A stretch of DNA of 64,000 bases from contig NZ_JAPEPO010000001.1 in NCBI RefSeq assembly GCF_026340095.1, forward strand, positions 6,162,001-6,226,000, read 5' to 3'. Below, piece by piece: positions 39,394 to 48,231 of the stretch. The DNA is from Streptomyces sp. NBC_01446 (GTDB lineage Bacteria; Actinomycetota; Actinomycetes; Streptomycetales; Streptomycetaceae). The notes under the pieces were generated by a model that saw nothing but the letters and a program-made list of their open reading frames with translations, ran no database searches and had not been told where the DNA came from. Each line of letters begins with the position of its first letter. Position 1 is the stretch's first letter. The position numbers and the translations under genes were made by a program.

Positions 39394-39741
39394 ATGGCAG
39401 ACACTCAAGCGGTTGACGACCCGAAGCAGGCGGCGAAGGACGAGCGCAGGGCCGCCCGGCTCGCCCGGGAGATCGGGACGTTCGCCAAGCAGCACGGCGG
39501 CGCCGAGGGGCAGCTCGCGTACCTCGGGGAGCGCGGCACGCGCATCGCGCTCGTCGGCGAGGACGGCGGCTGGGGCAACCTCGTGGCACCTTCCGACGCC
39601 ATCGCCCGCAAGGCCGTCGAGAAGGCCGGGATCACCGTCCGCGAGGACTTCGACGGCGAAATGGCCGCCAAGGTGAAGACCGGACCGTACGAGTGGACCC
39701 GCATGGCGGGCATCCAGGTCGGCGGCCCGAGCAACAAGTAG
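39394..39741 (+). CDS. Conserved hypothetical protein
   Basis: 115 residues, soluble, charged N-terminus (DDPKQAAKDERRAARLAREI) that is likely helical. The remainder is a compact alpha/beta region with LVGEDGGWGNLVAPSDAIAR (about 53-72) and a basic C-terminus ending QVGGPSNK. No domain recognised. Weak ribosome binding site. A perfect hairpin follows the stop, so it is a single-gene unit between ctaB and the amidohydrolase gene. Confidence 0.7.
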   Translation: MADTQAVDDPKQAAKDERRAARLAREIGTFAKQHGGAEGQLAYLGERGTRIALVGEDGGWGNLVAPSDAIARKAVEKAGITVREDFDGEMAAKVKTGPYEWTRMAGIQVGGPSNK

Positions 39742-39753
39742 CCGGCCGTCCAA

Positions 39754-39786
39754 TGCGTCAGGTGTACGAGACCAACACCTGACGCA
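39754..39786 (+). terminator. Terminator-like inverted repeat
   Basis: TGCGTCAGGTGT (39754-39765) with ACACCTGACGCA (39775-39786), perfect 12-bp stem with a nine-base loop, 13 bases past the upstream stop. Also a possible operator for the downstream gene. Confidence 0.65.
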
Positions 39787-39836
39787 GGTTTCACCCGTTA
39801 GGACCGTAGAAGCACGGTCCATCTACGGGAGCCCGG

Positions 39837-40967
39837 ATGATCGACACGCCATCCCTCGTGGACCAGTACTGCCACGGGGTACTGCGCACGGAACTCGGCC
39901 TCGGCACGTTCGAGGCCCATCTCGGCCGGGGCGACCGCCCGCCCGCCCCCGGTACCACCTTCTTCGACACCCAGACCGGCTTCGCCGTACGCCGCTGGTG
40001 TCCGCCGCTCCTCGGCCTCGAACCGCACTGCCCACCCGCCCGCTACCTCGCGCGCCGCCGCGAACTGGGCGTCATGGAGTCGGGTCGCAGACTGCTGCGG
40101 GGCAGCGGCATCACCACGTACCTGGTCGACACGGGACTGCCGGGCGACCTCACCGGGCCCCGCGAGATGGCCTCGGCCGGCGACGCGGACGCGCACGAGA
40201 TCGTCCGCCTCGAACTCCTCGCCGAGCAGGTCGCCGACACCTCGGGCACCGTCGAGTCGTTCCTCGCCAACCTCGCCGAGTCCGTGCACGCCGCCGCCGC
40301 GAACGCCGTCGCGTTCACCTCCGTGGCGGGCGTACGGCACGGCCTCGCGCTCGCGCCACAGCCGCCGGGACCCGGCGAAGTACGGGGAGCCGCGGGGCGC
40401 TGGCTCGCCGCCCGCCGCGTCGGCGGACCCCTCACCGACCCCGTGCTCCTGCGCCACCTTCTGTGGATCGCGGTGGCCTCGGGCCGGCCGCTGCAACTCC
40501 ACGCGGGCCTCGGCGAACCCGGCCTGCGCCTCGACCGCACCGACCCGGTCCTGCTCACCGACTTCGCCCGCGCCACGGCGGGACTCGGCACGGACCTGAT
40601 CCTGCTGCACGGCTACCCGTACCACCGCCATGCGGCGCACCTCGCCGGAATCTTCCCGCACGTGTACGCGGACCTCGGCCCGGCGCTCGCCCGTACCGGG
40701 GCGCGTGCGGCGGCCGTACTCGCGGAGATCCTCGAACTCGCGCCGTTCGGCAAGCTGCTGTTCTCCAGCGGCGCGCACGGGCTGCCGGAGCTGCATGTGG
40801 TGGGGGCGCGGCTGTTCCGCGAGGCGCTCGGGCGGGTGCTCGGCGGCTGGGTCGCGGACGGCGCGTGGTCCCTCGCGGACGCGCAGCGGGTCGCCGGGAT
40901 GATCGGCTCGGTGACGGCCGACCGGGTCTACGGCCTCAGCGGCACGGGCGCCGCGCGGGGCGGCTGA
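39837..40967 (+). CDS. Amidohydrolase-2 family protein
   Basis: 376 residues with the COG2159/FluG-like TIM-barrel layout. The N-terminal strand reads LVDQYCHGVLR (7-17), where metal enzymes of the family usually have an H-x-H; only one His remains. Later barrel features: GITTYLVDTGLPG, LQLHAGLGEPGLRLDRTDPV (about 221-240) with the conserved His, LILLHGYPYHRHAAHLAGIF (about 257-276), and FSSGAHGLPELHVVGARLFR. Likely a hydrolase or decarboxylase on a small molecule; substrate unknown. GGGAG lies six bases before the ATG. Convergent with ctaA. Confidence 0.75.
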   Translation: MIDTPSLVDQYCHGVLRTELGLGTFEAHLGRGDRPPAPGTTFFDTQTGFAVRRWCPPLLGLEPHCPPARYLARRRELGVMESGRRLLRGSGITTYLVDTGLPGDLTGPREMASAGDADAHEIVRLELLAEQVADTSGTVESFLANLAESVHAAAANAVAFTSVAGVRHGLALAPQPPGPGEVRGAAGRWLAARRVGGPLTDPVLLRHLLWIAVASGRPLQLHAGLGEPGLRLDRTDPVLLTDFARATAGLGTDLILLHGYPYHRHAAHLAGIFPHVYADLGPALARTGARAAAVLAEILELAPFGKLLFSSGAHGLPELHVVGARLFREALGRVLGGWVADGAWSLADAQRVAGMIGSVTADRVYGLSGTGAARGG

Positions 40968-40989
40968 CCCGGTCCACGGGCTGTTCGGT

Positions 40990-41994
40990 TCAGACGCGGG
41001 AGAGGGCCGGGTCCGCCTGGGCCGGGACCTCCGCCGTGCCCAGCGGGCGCTCCCGCAGCGACAGCAGGACCCGCAGGACCGCGATCCACACCAGGGCCGA
41101 GCCCAGCATGTGCAGGCCGACGAGGACCTCGGGCAGGTCGGTGAAGTACTGGACGTAGCCGATGACGCCCTGCGCGAGCAGCACGAGGAACAGGTCGCGG
41201 GTGCGGTGCAGGGGGCCCTTCGGGGCATCGACCGCCTTGAGGACGAACCACAGGGCGAACGCCAGCGTCACCACGATCCAGGCCAGGACCGCGTGCGCCT
41301 TGCTGATCGTCTCCCAGTCGAGCGGCATGCGCGCCACGTCGCTGGAGTCGCCGGCGTGCGGGCCCGAGCCCGTCACCACCGTGCCGACCATGATCAGCGC
41401 CACCGTGGCCGCCGTCAGGATCCAGACGAGCTGCTGTACCGCCTTGCCGACGAGGGGACGCGGCTCGGCGTCACCCTCACGGGTGCGCTGCCACATCACC
41501 GTGGCGACCGCGATCAGCGCGGTGGACAGCAGGAAGTGGGCCGCGACCGTGTACGGGTTGAGGCCGACGAGGACGACGATGCCGCCGAGGACGGCGTTGC
41601 CCATGACGAGCCAGAACTGGGTCCAGCCGAGCCGGGTCAGGCCGCGCCGCCACGGCTTCTGTGAACGGGCGGCGATGATCGCCCAGCCGACCGCGGCGCA
41701 CAGGACGTACGTCAGCATGCGGTTGCCGAACTCGATGGCTCCGTGGAAGCCCATCTCGCTCGTCGCGGTGAGGGACTGGTCGGTGCACTTGGGCCACGTC
41801 GGGCAGCCGAGGCCCGAGCCGGTCAGGCGCACCGCGCCGCCAGTGACCACGATGACCACCGTCATGACGACGGCGGAGAGCGCGGCGCGCCGGACCGTCC
41901 GCTGAGCGGGGGTCCAGCGTTCGGCGATGAAGGCGAGCGGGTTGCGCACGGCTTGGGCGGCGTCGGCCGGGGTCACGTTTGGCACGGAGCCCAT
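40990..41994 (-). CDS. ctaA: Haem A synthase
   Basis: Oxidises haem O to haem A. 334 residues, eight membrane helices. Typical start of helix I, VTGGAVRLTGSGLGCPTWPKC (about 42-62, with the loop Cys pair), then the first haem-ligand His in MGFHGAIEFGNRM, later HFLLSTALI and HMLGSALVW for the second half. The ATG at 41994 (MGSVPNVT) matches relatives I recall; an ATG at 42015 is possible. Transcribed away from the ABC exporter genes. Confidence 0.92.
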   Translation of the reverse strand: MGSVPNVTPADAAQAVRNPLAFIAERWTPAQRTVRRAALSAVVMTVVIVVTGGAVRLTGSGLGCPTWPKCTDQSLTATSEMGFHGAIEFGNRMLTYVLCAAVGWAIIAARSQKPWRRGLTRLGWTQFWLVMGNAVLGGIVVLVGLNPYTVAAHFLLSTALIAVATVMWQRTREGDAEPRPLVGKAVQQLVWILTAATVALIMVGTVVTGSGPHAGDSSDVARMPLDWETISKAHAVLAWIVVTLAFALWFVLKAVDAPKGPLHRTRDLFLVLLAQGVIGYVQYFTDLPEVLVGLHMLGSALVWIAVLRVLLSLRERPLGTAEVPAQADPALSRV

Positions 41995-42072
41995 CGTAGG
42001 ACGCCGCTTGTGCATGCCTTCACGAGGGGGCCGATCCGGGACGATTGTGACGCGCCGCACGTGCCGTACGCG

Positions 42073-42870
42073 TTACTCCCAGCGGAAGAAGCGCGCCGCG
42101 GCGCCCAGGCCGAGGACCGCCCAGACCGCGAGGATCCCGAGGTCGCCCCACGGCATCGCCGCGCCGTGCTGGAGGACGTCCCGCAGCCCGTCGGAGAGCG
42201 CCGAGATCGGGAGCAGGCCGAGGACGGACTGGGCCGCGTCCGGGAACTTGTCGAGCGGCACGATGACGCCGCCGCCGACGAGCAGGAGCAGGAAGACCAG
42301 GTTCGCGGCGGCCAGTGTCGCCTCTGCCTTGAGCGTGCCCGCCATCAGCAGACCGAGCCCGGAGAACGCGGCCGTGCCGAGGACGAGCAGGAGCAGTACC
42401 GCGAGCGGGTTGCCGTGCGGCGACCAGCCGAGCGCGAAGGCGATCACCGTCACGAGGATCACCTGGAGGACCTCGGTGACCAGCACGGACAGCGTCTTCG
42501 CGGTCATCAGGGCCCAGCGCGGCAGCGGCGAGGACGCGAGCAGCTTGAGCACGCCGTAACGGCGCTCGAAGCCCGTCGCGATGGCCTGGCCGGTGAACGC
42601 GGTCGACATCACGGCGAGCGCGAGGATGCCCGGGGCCAGGAAGTCCACGGCCTTCCCGTCGCCCGTGTCGACGATGTCGACCGCGCTGAACAGGACGAGC
42701 AGCAGGGTGGGGATGATGACGGTGAGCAGCAGCTGCTCACCGTTGCGCAGCAGCATCTTCGTCTCGAGTGCCGCCTGCGCCGCGATCATGCGGGAGAGCG
42801 GGGCGGCCCCCGGGTTCGGTGTGTATGTGCCGGCGCTCACCCGCGTGGTTCCTTGCTGGGCCGTGCTCAT
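42073..42870 (-). CDS. ABC-2 type transporter permease
   Basis: 265 residues, six membrane helices. ABC2_membrane motifs: LLRNGEQLLLTVIIPTLLLV (about 40-59), APGILALAVMSTAFTGQAIA (about 78-97), and FERRYGVLKLLASSPLPRWA, which is the coupling helix. Start overlaps the end of the ATPase gene by ATGA. Exports an unknown hydrophobic compound; the position beside ctaA/ctaB suggests, but does not prove, a link with respiratory assembly. Confidence 0.9.
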   Translation of the reverse strand: MSTAQQGTTRVSAGTYTPNPGAAPLSRMIAAQAALETKMLLRNGEQLLLTVIIPTLLLVLFSAVDIVDTGDGKAVDFLAPGILALAVMSTAFTGQAIATGFERRYGVLKLLASSPLPRWALMTAKTLSVLVTEVLQVILVTVIAFALGWSPHGNPLAVLLLLVLGTAAFSGLGLLMAGTLKAEATLAAANLVFLLLLVGGGVIVPLDKFPDAAQSVLGLLPISALSDGLRDVLQHGAAMPWGDLGILAVWAVLGLGAAARFFRWE

Positions 42871-43790
42871 CCGCGCAGCTCCCGTCCGGTCAGTTCCAGG
42901 AATACGTCTTCGAGGGTGTGGCGCTCGACGGAGATTCGGTCCGGCATCACACCGTGCTGGGCGCACCAGGAGGTGACCGTCGCCAGGAGCTGCGGGTCGA
43001 TCTTGCCGCTCACCCGGTACGAGCCCGAGGTGAGCTCGGCCGCGGCGGAGTCGGCGGGCAGGGCCTTGAGGAGGGAGGCCACGTCGAGGCCGGGGCGGCC
43101 GATGAAGCGGAGCGTGTTCTCCGCGCCGCCGCGGCACAGCTGCTCCGGGGAGCCCTGCGCGATGACCCGGCCCGCGTCGATGATCGCGACGTCGTCGGAG
43201 AGTTCCTCCGCCTCGTCCATGTGGTGCGTGGTGAGGATGACGGAGACGCCGTCGGACCGCAGATCCCGTACGAGATCCCAGGTCGCGCGGCGTGCCTGCG
43301 GGTCGAGGCCGGCGGTCGGCTCGTCCAGGAAGACGAGCTCGGGGCGGCCGACGACGGCCATGGCGAGCGCGAGGCGCTGCTGCTGACCGCCGGAGAGCCT
43401 GCGGTAGGTGGTGCGGCCGCAGCTGCCGAGGCCGAGGCGCTCGATGAGGGCGTCCACGTCCAGGGGATGCGCGTGCAGTTTCGCCACATGGCGCAGCATC
43501 TCGTCCGCGCGGGCGCCGGAGTAGACGCCGCCGGACTGGAGCATCACGCCGAGGCGGGGGCGCAGTTCGCCGGACTGGGCGACGGGGTCGAGGCCGAGGA
43601 CCCGGACCGTTCCCGCGTCGGGCCGGCGGTAGCCCTCGCATGTCTCGATCGTGGTGGTCTTTCCGGCGCCGTTGGGGCCGAGGACGGCGGTGATGCCGGC
43701 CGAGGCCTCCAGATCGAGGCCGTCGACCGCGGTCTTGGTTCCGTACCGCTTGACCAGACTCTGGATCCGGACGACGGGCTCGCTTCGCAT
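42867..43790 (-). CDS. ABC transporter ATP-binding protein
   Basis: 307 residues. Walker A GPNGAGKTT (about 38-46), Q-loop in GVMLQSGGVYSGARADEML, signature RLSGGQQQRLALAMAV, Walker B LVFLDEPTAGLDPQARR and H-loop TTHHMDEAEEL. The C-terminal 90 residues form the DrrA-type extension. The ATG at 43790 is preferred to a TTG three codons upstream; neither has a clear ribosome binding site. Pairs with the downstream permease. Confidence 0.9.
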   Translation of the reverse strand: MRSEPVVRIQSLVKRYGTKTAVDGLDLEASAGITAVLGPNGAGKTTTIETCEGYRRPDAGTVRVLGLDPVAQSGELRPRLGVMLQSGGVYSGARADEMLRHVAKLHAHPLDVDALIERLGLGSCGRTTYRRLSGGQQQRLALAMAVVGRPELVFLDEPTAGLDPQARRATWDLVRDLRSDGVSVILTTHHMDEAEELSDDVAIIDAGRVIAQGSPEQLCRGGAENTLRFIGRPGLDVASLLKALPADSAAAELTSGSYRVSGKIDPQLLATVTSWCAQHGVMPDRISVERHTLEDVFLELTGRELRG

Positions 43791-43804
43791 GAGCGCCAAG
43801 TCTA

Positions 43805-43823
43805 GGGACGCGTCGCGCGTCCC
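43805..43823 (-). terminator. Hairpin after the AAC(3)-family gene
   Basis: GGGACGCG-TCG-CGCGTCCC, a perfect 8-bp stem between the end of the AAC(3)-like gene and the start of the ABC operon on the same strand. Confidence 0.6.
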
Positions 43824-43845
43824 CGGCGGGCGGGGCCCATGGTGT

Positions 43846-44646
43846 TCAGGACCGGTGTCTCGCCAGCCACCCCTGGGCGTACGCGACCGCGTCGGCCACG
43901 GGGAAGAGCCGGGCGTCGGCCGCGCCCACCCGGCCTCGTACGACCCCGCCGTCGCGTTCGAGCGCCGCGCCGAGTTCGTCGAACCCGTCCCCGCTGATGT
44001 CGATCTCGGTCACCGTCTCCCAGCGCCGGCCCCCGTCGGGGGTGAGGACCGCGCGGCCCATCACAGTCCTCCTCGGGGAGGGGATCCGGTACTCGGCGAG
44101 ATGGAAGGACGTACAGGTGGCGAACCTCGTGCCGAGGAGGAGCACGCGCGCGTCGCGTTCCTCCAGGCGGGCCAGCGGACTGTCCTCGCCGAGTGAACAG
44201 TCGGTGGCGTGACCGTGCGTGATCGAGGCGGCCTGCGGGCCGACTGCCGCGAACGACGTCTGGGGGTGCGCACTGCGCAGGGCCCCGGGCCAGCGGCGCG
44301 CGGTCTCCGCGATCACGCCCATGCCCTCACTGGGCGTGACGGCCGGGTCGTACGCGGGCATCGACGCGCGGATCCCGGCCCACCACTCCTGGGGTACCGG
44401 AGGCCTGCGCCACTGGGCGGGGTCGGAGTTGCCGCCGGTGTGCGTGGGGACGGTGAGTGTCCCGTCCGGACCGAGCGTGTGGAGCAGTCCCTGGACCACG
44501 GAAACGGCGCCTCCGCAGACCCAGCCGAGCGCGCTGAGGGAGGAGTGCAGGAGGAGGGTATCGCCGGGCCGGACGCCGAGTGCGCGCAGGTCGGCGATGA
44601 GGGTGCTTCGTGTGACAAGTGGGCCGGTGGGAGGGGGTACGGGCAT
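43846..44646 (-). CDS. Aminoglycoside N3-acetyltransferase family protein
   Basis: 266 residues of the Antibiotic_NAT family. Motifs: LRALGVRPGDTLLLHSSLSA (about 20-39), LGPDGTLTVPTHTGGNSDPA, MPAYDPAVTPSEGMGVIAE, the conserved RSAHPQTSFAAVG (about 124-136, catalytic His region) and SLGEDSPLARL. Such enzymes acetylate the 3-amino group of 2-deoxystreptamine aminoglycosides, but many Streptomyces members act on unknown amines. The gene is not in a biosynthetic cluster here. Divergent from sufR; a perfect TTGATCGATCAA palindrome lies upstream. Confidence 0.85.
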   Translation of the reverse strand: MPVPPPTGPLVTRSTLIADLRALGVRPGDTLLLHSSLSALGWVCGGAVSVVQGLLHTLGPDGTLTVPTHTGGNSDPAQWRRPPVPQEWWAGIRASMPAYDPAVTPSEGMGVIAETARRWPGALRSAHPQTSFAAVGPQAASITHGHATDCSLGEDSPLARLEERDARVLLLGTRFATCTSFHLAEYRIPSPRRTVMGRAVLTPDGGRRWETVTEIDISGDGFDELGAALERDGGVVRGRVGAADARLFPVADAVAYAQGWLARHRS

Positions 44647-44687
44647 GGCTCGCAGTCTCCCCGCAGGGGTGCGGCGGAGCCACCGAA

Positions 44688-44699
44688 TTGATCGATCAA
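44688..44699. promoter_or_regulatory. Palindrome TTGATCGATCAA
   Basis: A perfect 12-bp palindrome between the AAC(3)-like gene and sufR, 17 bases from the SufR operator candidate. Possible regulator site for either gene. Confidence 0.35.
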
Positions 44700-44715
44700 A
44701 GATCGTTTCCGCAGG

Positions 44716-44738
44716 TCACCTTAGGTATGCCTAAGTGA
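44716..44738. promoter_or_regulatory. Candidate SufR operator
   Basis: TCACCTTAGG-TATG-CCTAAGTGA, an inverted repeat with core CTTAGG (44720-44725) and CCTAAG (44730-44735), about 70 bases before sufR. Autoregulation by the Fe-S repressor SufR is known in Streptomyces and mycobacteria; assignment of this site is inference. Confidence 0.55.
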
Positions 44739-44806
44739 TGCAGCGCACCGGAGATCGTTCCGGGCCCCGCTTGTCAGGCCTTGAGGAATTACGCAACAAT
44801 GGCGTT

Positions 44807-45568
44807 GTGAAATACGTTGGCGAGGCTCAGGAGGCTCCCCAGGGAGCCCCGCAGGAGGAGATCGCGACCGGTGAGCGCTCGACGCGCAACCGGGTCGCCC
44901 GCTCCATCCTGGATCACGGCCCGTCCACCGTCGCCGATCTGGCCGGACGCCTCGGTCTCACCCAGGCCGCCGTTCGCCGCCACCTGGACGCGCTGGCCGC
45001 CGACGAGGTCGTCGAAGCACGTGAACAGAAGATCTACGGAGCCCGTACGCGCGGCCGTCCCGCCAAGGTGTTCGCCCTGACGGACTGCGGCCGGGACGCC
45101 TTCGACCAGTCCTACGACAAGCTCGCCGCCGACGCCCTGCGCTGGATCGCGCAGCGCGAGGGCGGGGAGGAGGCCGTCATCGCCTTCGCCCGCGCCAGGA
45201 TCGCCGAGCAGGCCGGTGCGTACCGGGCGGCCGTCGAGTCCGCCGCCCCCGAGGAGCGCACGGAAGCCCTAGCCAAGGCCCTGAGCGCCGACGGGTACGC
45301 TGCTACGGCGCGAAGCGCACCGGTCGGCGAGCAGCTGTGTCAGCACCACTGCCCGGTCGCACACGTCGCCGAGCAGTTCCCGCAGCTGTGCGAGGCGGAG
45401 ACCGAGATCTTCTCCCAGCTGCTCGGCACACATGTGCAGCGGCTGGCCACCATCGCCCACGGCGACGGGGTGTGTACGACCTTCATTCCGAAGATCGCAC
45501 CCAAGACCACCGCCCCAAAAAACGACACAAACGCATCTGCAAGCACCGCCGGGAGGAACCCCGCATGA
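44807..45568 (+). CDS. sufR: Fe-S cluster-sensing repressor SufR
   Basis: 253 residues. N-terminal winged helix (STVADLAGRLGLTQAAVRRHL, 40-60) and wing TRGRPAKVFALTD. The C-terminal half has Cys178 and Cys182 (LCQHHC), Cys195 (QLCEAE) and Cys223; three of these are the expected cluster ligands. Holo-SufR represses the suf operon and apo-SufR releases it when clusters are short. GTG at 44807 matches the family start, though GAGGA is about 20 bases upstream; a TTG at 44780 in frame is the alternative. Its stop overlaps sufB (ATGA). Confidence 0.92.
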   Translation: MKYVGEAQEAPQGAPQEEIATGERSTRNRVARSILDHGPSTVADLAGRLGLTQAAVRRHLDALAADEVVEAREQKIYGARTRGRPAKVFALTDCGRDAFDQSYDKLAADALRWIAQREGGEEAVIAFARARIAEQAGAYRAAVESAAPEERTEALAKALSADGYAATARSAPVGEQLCQHHCPVAHVAEQFPQLCEAETEIFSQLLGTHVQRLATIAHGDGVCTTFIPKIAPKTTAPKNDTNASASTAGRNPA

Positions 45569-46989
45569 CGCTCCCCATCGAGGAGACTGCCCACCCCGAG
45601 CTCGAGGGTCTGGGCAAGTACGAATACGGCTGGGCCGACTCGGACGCCGCCGGTGCCTCTGCCAAGCGCGGCATCAACGAGGACGTCGTCCGCGACATCT
45701 CGGCCAAGAAGTCCGAGCCGGAGTGGATGACCAAGCTCCGCCTCAAGGGCCTGCGCCTCTTCGGCAAGAAGCCCATGCCGAACTGGGGCTCGGACCTGTC
45801 GGGCATCGACTTCGACAACATCAAGTACTTCGTGCGGTCCACCGAGAAGCAGGCCCAGTCCTGGGAGGACCTGCCCGAGGACATCAAGAACACGTACGAC
45901 AAGCTCGGCATCCCCGAGGCGGAGAAGCAGCGCCTCGTCGCCGGTGTCGCGGCCCAGTACGAGTCCGAGGTCGTCTACCACCAGATCCGCGAGGACCTGG
46001 AGGAGCAGGGCGTCATCTTCCTGGACACCGACACGGCCCTGAAGGAGCACCCGGAGCTCTTCAAGGAGTACTTCGGCACGGTCATCCCGGTCGGCGACAA
46101 CAAGTTCGCGTCGCTGAACACGGCCGTGTGGTCCGGCGGATCCTTCATCTACGTCCCCAAGGGCGTACACGTCGAGATCCCGCTCCAGGCCTACTTCCGT
46201 ATCAACACGGAGAACATGGGCCAGTTCGAGCGGACGCTGATCATCGTCGACGAGGACGCCTACGTCCACTACGTCGAGGGCTGCACGGCGCCGATCTACC
46301 AGTCGGACTCCCTGCACTCCGCGGTGGTCGAGATCATCGTGAAGAAGGGCGCCCGCTGCCGTTACACGACCATCCAGAACTGGTCGAACAACGTCTACAA
46401 CCTGGTCACCAAGCGCGCCGTGGCGTACGAGGGCGCGACCATGGAGTGGATCGACGGCAACATCGGCTCCAAGGTCACCATGAAGTACCCGGCCGTCTAC
46501 CTGATGGGCGAGCACGCCAAGGGCGAGACCCTGTCCATCGCCTTCGCCGGCGAGGGGCAGCACCAGGACGCCGGGTCCAAGATGGTCCACATGGCGCCCA
46601 ACACCTCCTCCAACATCGTGTCGAAGTCGGTGGCCCGTGGCGGCGGCCGTACCTCGTACCGCGGTCTGGTCGAGATCGGTGAGGGTGCCGCAGGCTCCAA
46701 GTCGAACGTGCTGTGCGACGCGCTGCTCGTCGACACCATCTCCCGCTCCGACACGTACCCGTACGTCGACGTCCGCGAGGACGACGTGTCCATGGGCCAC
46801 GAGGCGACGGTCTCCAAGGTCTCCGACGACCAGCTCTTCTACCTGATGAGCCGCGGCATGACGGAGTTCGAGGCGATGGCGATGATCGTGCGCGGCTTCG
46901 TCGAGCCGATCGCGAAGGAGCTGCCGATGGAGTACGCCCTCGAGCTCAACCGGCTGATCGAGCTGCAGATGGAAGGCGCCGTCGGCTAA
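45565..46989 (+). CDS. sufB: Fe-S cluster assembly protein SufB
   Basis: Scaffold subunit of the SufBCD complex on which the cluster is built. 474 residues, full length. Beta-helix core with VWSGGSFIYVPKGVHVEIPL (about 189-208), EGCTAPIYQSDSLHSAVVE (about 235-253) including the conserved Cys, and C-terminal SRGMTEFEAMAMIVRGFVEP. GGGAGGA precedes the ATG. No intein seen, unlike some mycobacterial SufB. Sixty bases separate it from sufD. Confidence 0.97.
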   Translation: MTLPIEETAHPELEGLGKYEYGWADSDAAGASAKRGINEDVVRDISAKKSEPEWMTKLRLKGLRLFGKKPMPNWGSDLSGIDFDNIKYFVRSTEKQAQSWEDLPEDIKNTYDKLGIPEAEKQRLVAGVAAQYESEVVYHQIREDLEEQGVIFLDTDTALKEHPELFKEYFGTVIPVGDNKFASLNTAVWSGGSFIYVPKGVHVEIPLQAYFRINTENMGQFERTLIIVDEDAYVHYVEGCTAPIYQSDSLHSAVVEIIVKKGARCRYTTIQNWSNNVYNLVTKRAVAYEGATMEWIDGNIGSKVTMKYPAVYLMGEHAKGETLSIAFAGEGQHQDAGSKMVHMAPNTSSNIVSKSVARGGGRTSYRGLVEIGEGAAGSKSNVLCDALLVDTISRSDTYPYVDVREDDVSMGHEATVSKVSDDQLFYLMSRGMTEFEAMAMIVRGFVEPIAKELPMEYALELNRLIELQMEGAVG

Positions 46990-47049
46990 CGCCGCAAGCC
47001 CGTCCGTCAGCACACGTCTTGAACTGAGAAAGAGAGCACTACGACAGCC

Positions 47050-48231
47050 ATGGCTGAGGCTCAGAACATCCCGGCGGCGGGGTCCACGACCGCCGGCTCG
47101 ATCGCGGTGGCCGCAGAGTCGACCGTCGCCACGCGCATGAGCGCGCCCCCGTCCTACGACGTCGCGGACTTCCCCGTCCCGCACGGCCGTGAGGAGGAGT
47201 GGCGGTTCACGCCGCTCGAGCGGCTGCGCGGCCTGCACGACGGGACGGCGGTCGCCCAGGGTGGCCTGCGCGTCGAGGTGACCGCCCCCGCGGGCGTCAC
47301 CCAGGAGACCGTCGGGCGCGACGACGCCCGCGTCGGCAAGGCCGGCAAGCCGGTGGACCGGGTCGCCGCCCAGGCGTTCTCGTCCTTCGAGAAGGCCTCG
47401 GTCGTGTCCGTCCCCAAGGAGACGGTGCTCACCGAGCCCATCCGTATCGCCGTGCACGGCGAGGGCGGCACCGCCTTCGCGCACCAGGTCATCGAGCTCG
47501 GCGCGTTCGCCGAGGCCGTCGTGGTCATCGACCACACCGGTGACGCGGTGCTCGCCGCCAACGTCGACTACATCCTGGGCGACGGCGCCAAGCTGACCGT
47601 CGTCTCCGTCCAGGACTGGGACGAGAAGGCCGTCCACGTCGCGCAGCACAACGCGCTCGTCGGCCGCGACGCCTCCTTCAAGTCCGTCGTCGTCACCTTC
47701 GGCGGTGACCTGGTCCGGCTGCACCCGCGCGTGAACTACGCGGGCCCCGGCGGCGAGGCCGAGCTGCTCGGCCTGTACTTCACCGACGCCGGCCAGCACC
47801 AGGAGCACCGCCTCCTCGTCGACCACGCAGCCCCGCACTGCAAGTCGAACGTCGCCTACAAGGGCGCGCTCCAGGGCCAGGACGCGCACGCCGTATGGAT
47901 CGGCGACGTCCTCATCGAGGCGACCGCCGAGGGCACGGACACGTACGAGCTGAACCGCAACCTCGTACTGACCGACGGCGCCCGCGTGGACTCGGTCCCG
48001 AACCTGGAGATCGAGACCGGCGAGATCGTCGGCGCGGGCCACGCCTCGGCGACCGGCCGCTTCGACGACGAGCAGCTCTTCTACCTGCGCTCGCGCGGCA
48101 TCTCGGCCGACGATGCCCGCCGCCTCGTGGTCCGCGGCTTCTTCGCCGAGCTCGTCCAGCAGATCGGTCTGCCGGACGTCCAGGAGCGCCTGCTCGCCAA
48201 GATCGAGGCCGAGCTGGAGGCTTCCGTCTGA
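47050..48231 (+). CDS. sufD: Fe-S cluster assembly protein SufD
   Basis: 393 residues. Paralogue of SufB forming the SufBCD heterocomplex. N-terminal 50 residues Ala-rich, then FPVPHGREEEWRFTPLERL (about 39-57), the beta-helix region with HQEHRLLVDHAAPHCKSNVA (about 239-258, the conserved His of the cluster site) and LRSRGISADDARRLVVRGFF (about 348-367). Its stop overlaps the next gene by one base (TGATG). Confidence 0.96.
   Translation: MAEAQNIPAAGSTTAGSIAVAAESTVATRMSAPPSYDVADFPVPHGREEEWRFTPLERLRGLHDGTAVAQGGLRVEVTAPAGVTQETVGRDDARVGKAGKPVDRVAAQAFSSFEKASVVSVPKETVLTEPIRIAVHGEGGTAFAHQVIELGAFAEAVVVIDHTGDAVLAANVDYILGDGAKLTVVSVQDWDEKAVHVAQHNALVGRDASFKSVVVTFGGDLVRLHPRVNYAGPGGEAELLGLYFTDAGQHQEHRLLVDHAAPHCKSNVAYKGALQGQDAHAVWIGDVLIEATAEGTDTYELNRNLVLTDGARVDSVPNLEIETGEIVGAGHASATGRFDDEQLFYLRSRGISADDARRLVVRGFFAELVQQIGLPDVQERLLAKIEAELEASV

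Noticed and set aside
44716..44738. Iron box for DmdR/IdeR
   Set aside because: The 19-bp TTAGGTTAGGCTAACCTAA pattern is not met; arms are spaced four bases apart only. Kept as a SufR operator candidate.
45340..48042. 900-codon minus-strand open frame opposite sufB and sufD
   Set aside because: Antisense shadow of well-identified suf genes.
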